Shown: piece after piece, positions 1 to 5,671 of the stretch
Position numbering within the stretch: position 1 is the first letter of the stretch
Layout of the letters: each line of letters starts with the position of its first letter
NCBI GenBank assembly: GCA_938048925.1
Contig: CALITV010000164.1
Location: forward strand, 1-5,840
Length of the DNA stretch: 5,840 nt
Origin: an uncultured bacterium
GTDB lineage: Bacteria > UBP6 > UBA1177 > JAKLFG01
Direction: 5' to 3'
The notes under the pieces: generated by a model
Told to the model about the DNA's origin: nothing
The model's input: the letters and a program-made list of their open reading frames with translations, nothing else
The model's database searches: none
Position numbers and translations under genes: made by a program

Positions 1-727
1 GAACAGAATCGGTGCCCGACTGGAGCGGGATATGCCAGTGGGGGAGTATCTTTCCCGTTGCTGCAAGGCCAAGAAGACGATCGTCTATTTCGTCCGGTTC
101 GATGGAGGAAAGTCTGACACGACCTATGATGGCGTATGTCATCTCGACGATGTCGCCGAGGCGGACGCCATCGGAGCGTTCACTTCCGTATTTGCCGACA
201 TGAATGCCCGTGAGGACTACTTCGCGGTAACCTGCTGCGGCGATGCGTAACAGGTGTCGCTCGATGAGATACGGATCGGTGCTCCGTATCGTGTTTCCCC
301 GCACGAGCGGGATAATACAGTAAGCGCACGAGCCGTTGCACCCGTCTTCTATTTTGAGGACAGGGCGTGCTCGCCAGACGATGAAATCGTCGCCGGCCAA
401 TCGGGCGAGATGGGCGGCGACGGCGAAGATGTCGGGAAGGTATAGGATGTTCCCTTCGTTGGGTCGGAGCGGGTCGTCGGAGCGGGCATAACAGCCGGTC
501 ACGATGACCTTCTTGCCGGTGCGGGCGAAGCGACGCGCCGCCGACCGGACTTGCGCGTCGGTTGCTCCAGTCACTGTGCAGCCGTTGACGATGTAGAGTT
601 CGGCCGGTTCTTCGGGAGCAACAAGGGTATATCCGGTAAGCGCGGCGGCAAGTTGTTCGCTTTCGAAGAGGTTTACTTTGCAGCCAAAGGTGACGATGGC
701 GACGCGCGGTCGCTCAGGAGCGGCCAT
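1..727 (-). CDS. mtaB: MtaB-type tRNA methylthiotransferase (ms2t6A37), 3' part missing at window edge
   Basis: Radical SAM methylthiotransferase; the MtaB branch adds a methylthio group to C2 of t6A37 in tRNAs reading ANN codons, using SAM and two [4Fe-4S] clusters in the cytoplasm. Visible: an N-terminal UPF0004-like domain opening VAIVTFGCKVN with cluster cysteines C16, C50 (IVNGCTVTG) and C79 (VTGCYAR), then the radical SAM motif GCNGSCAYCIIP with C130, C134 and C137, followed by VVLTGIHVGKYG and HIPLQSG, all typical of the family. GCNxxCxYCIIPxxRG and the TFGCKVN opening favour MtaB over MiaB or RimO. About 242 residues are in view, against roughly 430-450 for a full protein, so the C-terminal half with any TRAM domain lies outside. 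The ATG at 727 overlaps the end of iscU by 14 nt, implying translational coupling as third gene of the iscS operon. The linker from C79 to C130 is short for the family. Confidence 0.93.
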   Translation of the reverse strand, partial: MAAPERPRVAIVTFGCKVNLFESEQLAAALTGYTLVAPEEPAELYIVNGCTVTGATDAQVRSAARRFARTGKKVIVTGCYARSDDPLRPNEGNILYLPDIFAVAAHLARLAGDDFIVWRARPVLKIEDGCNGSCAYCIIPLVRGNTIRSTDPYLIERHLLRIAAAGYREVVLTGIHVGKYGSERSDGVRLGDIVEMTYAIIGRVRLSSIEPDEIDDRLLGLAATGKILPHWHIPLQSGTDSV

Positions 728-1091
728 GTTCCTTGAGGTAGGTCTTTATCGCTTGATGGAGTGCGTCGGCGGCGAGGTTCGAACAGTGCATCTTGATGGC
801 GGGAAGACCACCTAATTCGTTAGCGACCTGATCGCGGGTAAGTTCGAGCGCCTCGGTAATCGTCTTTCCTTTCACCATCTCGGTCGTCTTGGAACTCACC
901 GCGATCGCGGCACCGCATCCGAAAGTCTGGAATTTGATGTCCTCGATGATATCGTTCGATATCTTGAGGTACATTTTGATGACATCGCCGCATGAGGGGT
1001 TTCCTACCTCGGCGACCGCGTCGGCGTTCTCGATTTTTCCCACATTGCGCGGGTTCATGAAGTGGTCCATGACCTTTTCGGTGTACTCCAT
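714..1091 (-). CDS. iscU: IscU/NifU-N Fe-S cluster assembly scaffold
   Basis: Cytoplasmic scaffold on which [2Fe-2S] and [4Fe-4S] clusters are built from sulfur delivered by IscS. The 125-residue product is the usual length for stand-alone IscU. It opens MEYTEKVMDHFMNPRNVG, and carries the three ligand cysteines C34 (GNPSCGD), C59 (FGCGAA) and C103 (MHCSNLA), with D36 and H102 completing the cluster site. LPAIK (96-100) is at the place of the LPPVK motif that HscA recognises in E. coli, though no HscA/HscB is in view. The start at 1091 is chosen because homology begins there; the open frame continues upstream to 1283, but that part lies inside iscS out of frame. The iscS stop codon is 7 nt upstream, and GGGTAAGGA across it serves as ribosome-binding site. 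No NifU C-terminal domain is fused. Confidence 0.95.
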   Translation of the reverse strand: MEYTEKVMDHFMNPRNVGKIENADAVAEVGNPSCGDVIKMYLKISNDIIEDIKFQTFGCGAAIAVSSKTTEMVKGKTITEALELTRDQVANELGGLPAIKMHCSNLAADALHQAIKTYLKEHGRS

Positions 1092-1098
1092 GGCATCC

Positions 1099-2289
1099 TT
1101 ACCCTTTTTGTTGTTGCAAAAACTTATCATAGAGCGGTGAAAAACCGCGGAGTTGGGCGATAATCTCGGCAAGGCGCGATACCACAACGGGAACCTCTTC
1201 TTTTCGAGAATACTTACCGAAACTGAAACGAATGCTCGAGTGCGCCTCTTCTTCGTCGCCGTTACAGAGCGCCATGATGACATGGCTGGGGTCGAGGGTG
1301 CCCGACGAGCAGGCCGATCCGGTCGAGACTGCGATGCCGTGGTAGTCGAGTTTCAGTTGCACCGCTTCTCCCTCGACGAAGCGAAAACTGATGTTGCTCG
1401 TCGTATAGATACGGTTGGCGGCGCCACCGTTCCGTTTGGTGTGTGGGATCTCGGTGAGGACCCGCTGCTCGAATTCATCTCGGAGCGCGCCGATCCGTTC
1501 CCGGTCGTTTGCCATCTCCTGTACAGCGAGTTCGAGCGCCTTTCCCATTGCGATAATACCAATGATGTTTTCGGTGCCGGCGCGGCGGTTGTTTTCCTGA
1601 TGTCCGCCGGTGAGGAGCGGTTCGAGTCGTCGGCCTTTCTTGATATAGAGAGCGCCGATGCCTTTGGGGGCGTAGATTTTGTGGCCCGACATTGTCACGA
1701 AATCTGGCTCTATCTCTTTCACATCGAACGGTATCTTCCCGGCTGCCTGCGCTGCGTCGGTGTGAAAGAGGATGCCGCGATCGTGCGCTATTTTCGCAAT
1801 CTCTTTCACCGGATAGATGACTCCCGTCTCGTTGTTTACGGTCATCACCGAGATAAGCCCCGTATTTTCCTTTATGGCGGCGGAGAGGGTGTCGAGGTCG
1901 AGATTCCCTTCGCTGTTTACCGGCAGAAAGGTCACCTCGTAACCTTCGTTCGCCATTTTTTTTGCCGTTTCGTAGATACAGGGATGCTCGACGGTGCTTA
2001 CAATGAGGTGATTGCGTGCTTTTTTTTCTTTGTAGTTGATATGGTAACCCCGGAGAACGGTCACATTGCCTTCAGTCGCACCAGCGTTGAAAACGATGCG
2101 TTCGGGATCGGTGCCGATGGCGGCTGCAACTTGAGCGCGTGCCGCCTCCATCTTCGTCTTGACATGGCGTCCTTCGAGGTGGCGCGACGAGGGATTGCCG
2201 AATAGTTCGTTCAGAAAAGGAACGATAGCGTCGCGGACCTCCGGGCGGATGGGGGTCGTTGCGTTGTAGTCGAGATATATGCGAGGCAT
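1099..2289 (-). CDS. iscS: Cysteine desulfurase IscS/NifS (PLP-dependent)
   Basis: Class V aminotransferase-fold enzyme that turns L-cysteine into L-alanine, holding the sulfur as a persulfide for IscU and for tRNA thiolation. In the 396-residue product: IYLDYNATTP at the N-terminus, GATEGN (70-75), EHPCI (H102 stacking on PLP), HTDAAQ (D178 and Q181), SGHK with the PLP lysine K204, GGHQENNRRAGTEN, and the mobile loop STGSACSSGTLDPSH with catalytic C327, the long-loop (class I, IscS/NifS) form rather than the SufS form. The ATG at 2289 is preferred, since GGTGAG stands about 5 nt before it and the family starts just ahead of YLDYNATTP. A GTG at 2298 would add only three residues. It is first gene of iscS-iscU-mtaB behind a clear promoter. 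NifS or IscS naming is open; no nif gene is visible. Confidence 0.94.
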   Translation of the reverse strand: MPRIYLDYNATTPIRPEVRDAIVPFLNELFGNPSSRHLEGRHVKTKMEAARAQVAAAIGTDPERIVFNAGATEGNVTVLRGYHINYKEKKARNHLIVSTVEHPCIYETAKKMANEGYEVTFLPVNSEGNLDLDTLSAAIKENTGLISVMTVNNETGVIYPVKEIAKIAHDRGILFHTDAAQAAGKIPFDVKEIEPDFVTMSGHKIYAPKGIGALYIKKGRRLEPLLTGGHQENNRRAGTENIIGIIAMGKALELAVQEMANDRERIGALRDEFEQRVLTEIPHTKRNGGAANRIYTTSNISFRFVEGEAVQLKLDYHGIAVSTGSACSSGTLDPSHVIMALCNGDEEEAHSSIRFSFGKYSRKEEVPVVVSRLAEIIAQLRGFSPLYDKFLQQQKG

Positions 2290-2318
2290 CGGTCTCACCG
2301 TTTCATCTTCTTAGTGGC

Positions 2319-2346
2319 ACTATAGCGACCAGTAGAGTTTTGTCAA
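2319..2346 (-). promoter_or_regulatory. sigma70-type promoter of iscS-iscU-mtaB
   Basis: Reading leftward, TTGACA (2346-2341) is followed after 16 nt by TATAGT (2324-2319). This gives a predicted transcription start near 2312 and a leader of about 23 nt before the iscS ATG. TTAGG directly abuts the -35 element, giving TTAGGTTGACA. The -10 element runs into the odd palindrome TAGTG-C-CACTA, a possible but unproven operator. Confidence 0.75.
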
Positions 2347-2377
2347 CCTAATTTTTTTAAGAAAGATCGAAAATTTT

Positions 2378-2391
2378 TTAGTCGAACCTAA
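2378..2391. promoter_or_regulatory. Candidate DtxR-type box upstream of the isc promoter
   Basis: TTAGTCGAACCTAA matches TTAGG-N4-CCTAA with one mismatch, the same pattern as the two boxes in the feoB/regulator intergenic region. It overlaps the stop codon of the M23 gene and begins about 30 bp upstream of the isc -35 element, a position more typical of an activator or of a remote half of a repression complex. The AT-rich stretch between has another CCTAA half-site at 2347-2351 touching the -35. Regulation of isc by the DtxR-like protein is inferred only. Confidence 0.4.
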
Positions 2392-3725
2392 CTTCCAGAG
2401 GCGGTGTTTTCGAGAATGCGATGGATTTCAAGCGCTTGTGTCTTGAATCGCTCGAAACGATTCCCTTCGAGGGTGGGGGCCGCGATCATCTTGATTCTCA
2501 CCGGATTTACCCAACCCTGTTTCTTGTCGAAAATGCCGAAGTGAAGATGAGGTCCGTTGCTGAGACCGGTGCTTCCCACGCGACCGATAATTTGCCCCGT
2601 CTTTACCGTTTGTCCGACTTTGACGCCGATGGCCGAGAGGTGGAGGTAGTAGGTGAGGGTGCCGTCGAGGTGCCTGATAACTATCTTTTTTCCGGATGCC
2701 CCATCCGGTGCCGCGAAGGTAACGGTCCCTGTCGTTACCGCATAGACGGGATCGCCGATGGCGCCGGCATAATCAACGCCGTTATGCATCTGGCGGCGGC
2801 CGGTGAGCGGGTGAATGCGGATTCCAAACGGCGAGGTGACCCGGATTCGGTCCACCGGCAGGCGCATGCCCGTCGAGGCAAGCGCTTTTCCTTCTACGGT
2901 GTAGTGGGCGTTGAAGGCCGAGTCGGGGTTGGGATCTTCATACCAGAACGCCTCGCGAAAGCCGGAAACTTTCCCGCGATAGGCCGCATAGAGCACCTTC
3001 CCGCCGGGGAGGCGGTTCCCGCGGTAAAATTCTTCGGCAACAAGGATACGATATTCGTCGCCGTTGCGGGCATCGGTCGAGAAGGAAATCATCCCTTCGA
3101 GCGCGTTGTTGACTGCTTGCCGTATCCAAGTAGTAACATCGGCGCGCTTGGCGAGCGAGGCATTGAGCGTCCCTTCGAGGGTGCCGCTGATAATGCGATA
3201 CCGCGTTTCGGTGGGGAGACGGGTGTAAGAATAGGCGAGAGTGCCGGTTGTCCGATCGCGGGTGAGGGTATGGAAGGTGGCGAAATTGGGGCTGTAGATG
3301 AACTCTTCGACCATCTTGCGATCGGGAGAGAACTTTATCCGAAGCGACTCGCCGGCGTATATCTTGGAGAAGTCAATGTGGTCGCGGATGGCGTTGGTTA
3401 TCTCAAGCGCCATAGCGAGGGTGACGCCGCTGATGGCCATGAGCGATTCCTCGAAGCCCTTGTAAGGAAGGATCCAGCCTTCCGCATAATCGGAGGAGGC
3501 TTTTTCTCCGGGATTGAGGGTGGCGTAACCGAGGGAGGGTGCGTCGGGATTGGGACACCATTCTTTTTCGCGCTCTTCTTCGGGAGCGGTTCCTCTCTTG
3601 GCAAGGAGATAAAAGACACCACCGGCACATACGACGAAAATGCCAAAAACGAGCGCGAGAGTGCGAAGGTGTGATTTTCTTTGGAGAAACGGAGGGGCGG
3701 GAAATGGGGGCTGCGAAAACACCAT
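2388..3725 (-). CDS. Membrane-anchored M23 zinc endopeptidase, MepM/Csd3-like
   Basis: Predicted periplasmic peptidoglycan D,D-endopeptidase or carboxypeptidase that opens cross-links during growth or shapes the cell. The 445-residue product has a basic N-terminus, one membrane segment at about 22-42, a poorly recognisable region to about 170, a middle region (about 176-280, IISGTLEGTLNASLAKR onward) resembling the second domain of Csd3/MepM proteins, and a C-terminal LytM/M23 domain (about 290-415). The zinc and catalytic set is complete: H314 and D318 (HNGVD), H362 (YLHLS), H393 and H395 (PHLHFG), so it should be active rather than an EnvC/NlpD-type degenerate activator. The ATG at 3725 has GAGG five nt upstream and its own promoter. 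Lysostaphin-like activity is possible from the M23 fold but unlikely given the architecture. It has no visible functional link to the iron genes around it. Confidence 0.88.
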   Translation of the reverse strand: MVFSQPPFPAPPFLQRKSHLRTLALVFGIFVVCAGGVFYLLAKRGTAPEEEREKEWCPNPDAPSLGYATLNPGEKASSDYAEGWILPYKGFEESLMAISGVTLAMALEITNAIRDHIDFSKIYAGESLRIKFSPDRKMVEEFIYSPNFATFHTLTRDRTTGTLAYSYTRLPTETRYRIISGTLEGTLNASLAKRADVTTWIRQAVNNALEGMISFSTDARNGDEYRILVAEEFYRGNRLPGGKVLYAAYRGKVSGFREAFWYEDPNPDSAFNAHYTVEGKALASTGMRLPVDRIRVTSPFGIRIHPLTGRRQMHNGVDYAGAIGDPVYAVTTGTVTFAAPDGASGKKIVIRHLDGTLTYYLHLSAIGVKVGQTVKTGQIIGRVGSTGLSNGPHLHFGIFDKKQGWVNPVRIKMIAAPTLEGNRFERFKTQALEIHRILENTASGS

Positions 3726-3748
3726 ACATGCCTCATTTCGTTGGCGCG

Positions 3749-3777
3749 ACCTTACCCGAAAGGGATATTCTTGTCAA
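3749..3777 (-). promoter_or_regulatory. Probable promoter of the M23 gene
   Basis: Leftward TTGACA (3777-3772), 17 nt, then TAAGGT (3754-3749), a weak -10. The predicted start lies about 16 nt before the ATG. The 11-mer TAGGTTGACAA around the -35 is identical to that of the isc promoter. The 116-nt gap between feoB and this gene otherwise contains only G/C-rich direct repeats and a short stem without a U tract, so readthrough from feoB is possible. Confidence 0.5.
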
Positions 3778-3841
3778 CCTAGGGGCCGTCTTTTATGCCC
3801 CAAACTCACCCCAAACGCGCAAACGCACATTTACTGTCTCT

Positions 3842-5086
3842 TTACCCGCCAAGGAGGAGTGCTGTCTGATAGACGACAACGGCCGCGAGATAGGCGAGGA
3901 GCGTCATGCCGAGATACTGCGTCGTCGCCCATTTCCAACTGCCGGTTTCGGCCCGCACCGTCGCAAAAGTGGCGATACACGGAGGAGAGAAGAGAATGAA
4001 GAGGAGGAAGGCGAGCGCCGCGGCAGGGGGATAGGTTTCGCGCAGTTTTTCCGAGAGTCCCGAGCCGATGATGCCGCTTCCCTCTTGGCGAAAAAGTATC
4101 GCCGATTGCGAAACGAACATCTCCTTGGCGGCAAGCGAGGCAAGTGCCGCGTCGGCGACGCGCCAGTCTCCCCCCATGAGAGAAAAGGCCGGCTCGAGGG
4201 TGCCTCCGATGCGGCCGAGGATCGTTTGACGCGCCTGTTCGTCGGGAGTGCCTTGGCTTTTTGGCCACGCGGAGAGGAGGCCGAGGATGATGCTCGCGAT
4301 GAGTATTGTAGTGCCCGCCTTCTCGAGGAAGTGACGTCCCCGCTCCCAAGTCGAGCGAAGGAGATCGCGTGGGGCAGGAAGGAGGTAGGGGGGCAAGGAG
4401 GTCTCACATCCGCAACTTTCTCCCGGTAGCAGCGTGCGGCGGAGTATGCGGGCCAGTAAGATTGCCGTGAGGGTGCCGATGAGATAGACGGCGAACATCG
4501 CCGCCGCTTGCCATGCGAAGGGGAAGAAGGCCGAGACGATGAGGAGATAGACCGGCAGCCTCCCGGAACAACTGAGGAAAGGAAGCACCATAATAGAGGC
4601 TATTCGCTCGCGGCGGTCTTTGATGAGTCGTGTCGCCATGACTGCCGGCACCGAACAGCCGAATCCGAGCGCGAGCGGAATGAAGCATCCGCCCGAAAGC
4701 CCGAGCCGACGCATGATGTGGTCGAGCAACCTCGCCCCGCGCGCCAGATAGCCGCTTTGCTCGAGAAAGGCCATGCCGAGGAAGAGAATAAAGAGGTTCG
4801 GTGTGTAGGCGAGCACTCCACCGACGCCGGCAATGGCACTCGTCACGACGGTGTGCGAGATCGAGTCGTTTCCCCACGGCCACGCAGCGCTGACCAACCC
4901 GTTCAGGAGCGAGAAAAGGTGTTCGAGAAGAATAGCGAGCGGTCCTCCGATCGCAAACACCAGTTGGAGAAAGAGATAAAGAACGGCGGCAAAGAGTAAG
5001 ATGCCGCGCCGAGGGTGGAGCGCCCACCGGTCTATTCGTTCCGAGATGCTCGGTGTTGCGGTGACTCCGTTATCCCAAAAAAGCAC
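3842..5086 (-). CDS. feoB: FeoB membrane domain without the N-terminal GTPase domain
   Basis: Inner-membrane ferrous iron transporter core. The 414-residue product aligns only with the part of FeoB after the G-domain and GDI helices: it opens with ISERIDRWALHPRRGILLF, which normally follows them. First Gate region at about 85-185: GVGGVLAYTPNLF, FLEQSGYLARGARLLD, GFGCSVPAVMATR (C144) and SCSGRLPVY (C173). FeoB_C/second Gate region at about 250-410: FLEKAGTTI, DWRVADAALASLAAKE, SPPCIATFATVRAETGSWKWA. About eight to ten hydrophobic segments are seen. Full FeoB is usually 650-780 residues. The GTG start has AGAGG six nt upstream and an in-frame TGA seven codons upstream, so nothing is hidden in frame; only 165 nt separate it from the divergent regulator, leaving no room for a G-domain or FeoA. 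The gates look intact, and promoter plus operator are present, which argues against decay. Confidence 0.92.
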   Translation of the reverse strand: MLFWDNGVTATPSISERIDRWALHPRRGILLFAAVLYLFLQLVFAIGGPLAILLEHLFSLLNGLVSAAWPWGNDSISHTVVTSAIAGVGGVLAYTPNLFILFLGMAFLEQSGYLARGARLLDHIMRRLGLSGGCFIPLALGFGCSVPAVMATRLIKDRRERIASIMVLPFLSCSGRLPVYLLIVSAFFPFAWQAAAMFAVYLIGTLTAILLARILRRTLLPGESCGCETSLPPYLLPAPRDLLRSTWERGRHFLEKAGTTILIASIILGLLSAWPKSQGTPDEQARQTILGRIGGTLEPAFSLMGGDWRVADAALASLAAKEMFVSQSAILFRQEGSGIIGSGLSEKLRETYPPAAALAFLLFILFSPPCIATFATVRAETGSWKWATTQYLGMTLLAYLAAVVVYQTALLLGG

Positions 5087-5092
5087 TGCCCG

Positions 5093-5097
5093 CCTCT
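5093..5097 (-). promoter_or_regulatory. Ribosome-binding site fixing the GTG start of feoB
   Basis: AGAGG lies six nt before the GTG at 5086-5084 on the leftward strand. The reading frame is closed by TGA seven codons further upstream, so this site decides that the protein begins after the point where a GTPase domain would end. Confidence 0.7.
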
Positions 5098-5131
5098 GAT
5101 TTCGTCAATATGAGACAAGTTTGCAAAAAGA

Positions 5132-5160
5132 AATATAGTTAGCGCTTCCTAACATGTCAA
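5132..5160 (-). promoter_or_regulatory. sigma70-type promoter of feoB
   Basis: Leftward perfect -35 TTGACA (5160-5155), a 17-nt spacer, then -10 TATATT (5137-5132). The predicted transcript starts near 5125 with a leader of about 38 nt. The spacer is almost filled by a TTAGG-N4-CCTAA-type palindrome, a position at which a bound DtxR-family dimer would block RNA polymerase. Confidence 0.82.
5139..5152. promoter_or_regulatory. DtxR-type operator inside the feoB promoter spacer
   Basis: TTAGCGCTTCCTAA matches TTAGG-N4-CCTAA with one mismatch in the left half. Its centre is 30 bp, close to three helical turns, from that of the perfect copy at 5169-5182. Location between -35 and -10 predicts repression of feoB when the regulator is metal-loaded. 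Confidence 0.62.
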
Positions 5161-5167
5161 GAACTTT

Positions 5168-5183
5168 TTTAGGATTTCCTAAA
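5168..5183. promoter_or_regulatory. Perfect DtxR-type operator between the divergent promoters
   Basis: TTTAGGATTTCCTAAA is a perfect inverted repeat (7-bp arms, 2-nt centre). Its core TTAGG-N4-CCTAA equals the first 14 positions of the classical corynebacterial DtxR box in the defined bases. It stands 7 bp upstream of the feoB -35 and 8 bp upstream of the regulator -35, so a bound protein could act on both directions at once. Confidence 0.68.
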
Positions 5184-5191
5184 TTTTATCG

Positions 5192-5219
5192 TTGACACAA
5201 GTGGCGGCGCCACTATACT
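5192..5219 (+). promoter_or_regulatory. sigma70-type promoter of the DtxR-family gene
   Basis: Perfect -35 TTGACA (5192-5197), 16-nt spacer, -10 TATACT (5214-5219), predicted start near 5226. The spacer is occupied by the inverted repeat AGTGGC-GGC-GCCACT, which differs from the DtxR-type boxes and may be a second operator. Confidence 0.82.
5200..5214. repeat. Inverted repeat filling the spacer of the regulator promoter
   Basis: AGTGGC, three nt, GCCACT: a perfect 6-bp-arm palindrome lying exactly between -35 and -10 of the rightward promoter. It does not resemble TTAGG-N4-CCTAA. It could be an operator for another regulator or for a different metal state of the same one; chance is not excluded, since the arms are short. 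Confidence 0.4.
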
Positions 5220-5251
5220 GGGAAAAGTCTGTTGTCGGCGGAGGTGCGACC

Positions 5252-5668
5252 ATGACCGAGATGGTATCGGGGCTTACGGCGGTTCAAGAGGACTATCTCG
5301 AGGCGATCTACCGCCTGACACTCGATCGCAAGGTAGCGCGCAACAAGGAGATCGCTGAGTCACTTGGTGTCAAAACGGCAACGGTAACCGGTGCGGTGCA
5401 ACACCTTGCCGAACTCGGTTATGTGAATTATGAAAGCCACGGGTATGTCACCTTGACCGAAAGAGGGACCCGGCTTGCAAAGGAACTGCTCGACCGTCAC
5501 CGTCTCTTTTTCGAATTCTTCCAAGGGATTCTCGGCCTCGATGAAAAGGTGGCCAACGATCTTGCCTGTCGCACCGAGCACCATATCACCGGTGAGCCCT
5601 ACCGGCGCTTTCGTTCGCTAGTTGCCCATTTCAAGTCGTGCACCTCGCCCGACAAGTTCCAAGGCTGA
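5252..5668 (+). CDS. DtxR/MntR-family metal-dependent transcriptional regulator
   Basis: Probable Fe(II)- or Mn(II)-responsive repressor. The 138-residue product has an N-terminal winged helix-turn-helix (about 8-70; recognition-helix region ATVTGAVQHLAELGYV, 43-58) and a dimerisation/metal-binding helix region (about 75-125). It lacks the SH3-like third domain of DtxR/IdeR, matching the short MntR architecture. Candidate ligands: D14 and E17 (as D8 and E11 of B. subtilis MntR), H83 (RHRLF), C106, E109 and H110 (CRTEHH). Cys at 106 is the DtxR/IdeR state (C102) where MntR has Glu, while the Glu four residues after H83 in both families is F87. The ATG at 5252 has GGAGGT six nt upstream; a TTG at 5192 in the same frame is rejected because it is the promoter -35. 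Divergent from feoB with operators between, so control of feoB is likely. Confidence 0.92.
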   Translation: MTEMVSGLTAVQEDYLEAIYRLTLDRKVARNKEIAESLGVKTATVTGAVQHLAELGYVNYESHGYVTLTERGTRLAKELLDRHRLFFEFFQGILGLDEKVANDLACRTEHHITGEPYRRFRSLVAHFKSCTSPDKFQG

Positions 5669-5671
5669 GGT

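Noticed and set aside
811..824. CCTAATTCGTTAG within iscU as another DtxR-type box
   Set aside because: The half-sites are in the opposite orientation (CTAA-N4-TTAG) and it is inside a conserved coding region.
1092..1283. 64-residue N-terminal extension of IscU
   Set aside because: It lies within the iscS coding sequence in another frame, has no homology, and the family starts at MEYTEK.
1153..2205. 350-residue open frame on the plus strand
   Set aside because: It is antisense to iscS, whose catalytic motifs are all intact; the translation shows no recognisable domain and results from codon bias.
2421..3674. 417-residue open frame on the plus strand
   Set aside because: It is the mirror of the M23 endopeptidase gene. 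The product is rich in Gly, Glu and Arg with no family motif, and no ribosome-binding site or promoter was seen.
2388..3725. M23 protein as a degenerate EnvC/NlpD-type activator
   Set aside because: All zinc ligands and the catalytic histidines are present, so an active enzyme is the better reading.
3782..3801. GGGGC-N10-GCCCC stem after feoB as a terminator
   Set aside because: The stem is only 5 bp with a 10-nt loop and no U tract follows on the leftward transcript; weak at best.
3797..3830. CCCCAAACTCA / CCCCAAACGCG / CAAACG direct repeat
   Set aside because: Short and imperfect, with no relation to any promoter element or known repeat family; probably chance.
3539..4429. 296-residue plus-strand frame across the M23 start, intergenic gap and feoB end
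   Set aside because: Low-complexity Arg/Glu-rich translation lying antisense to two well-supported genes.
5192..5251. TTG start extending the DtxR-like protein by 20 residues
   Set aside because: The TTG is the first base triplet of the -35 TTGACA, so it precedes the predicted transcript; the ATG at 5252 has a strong ribosome-binding site and fits the family length.
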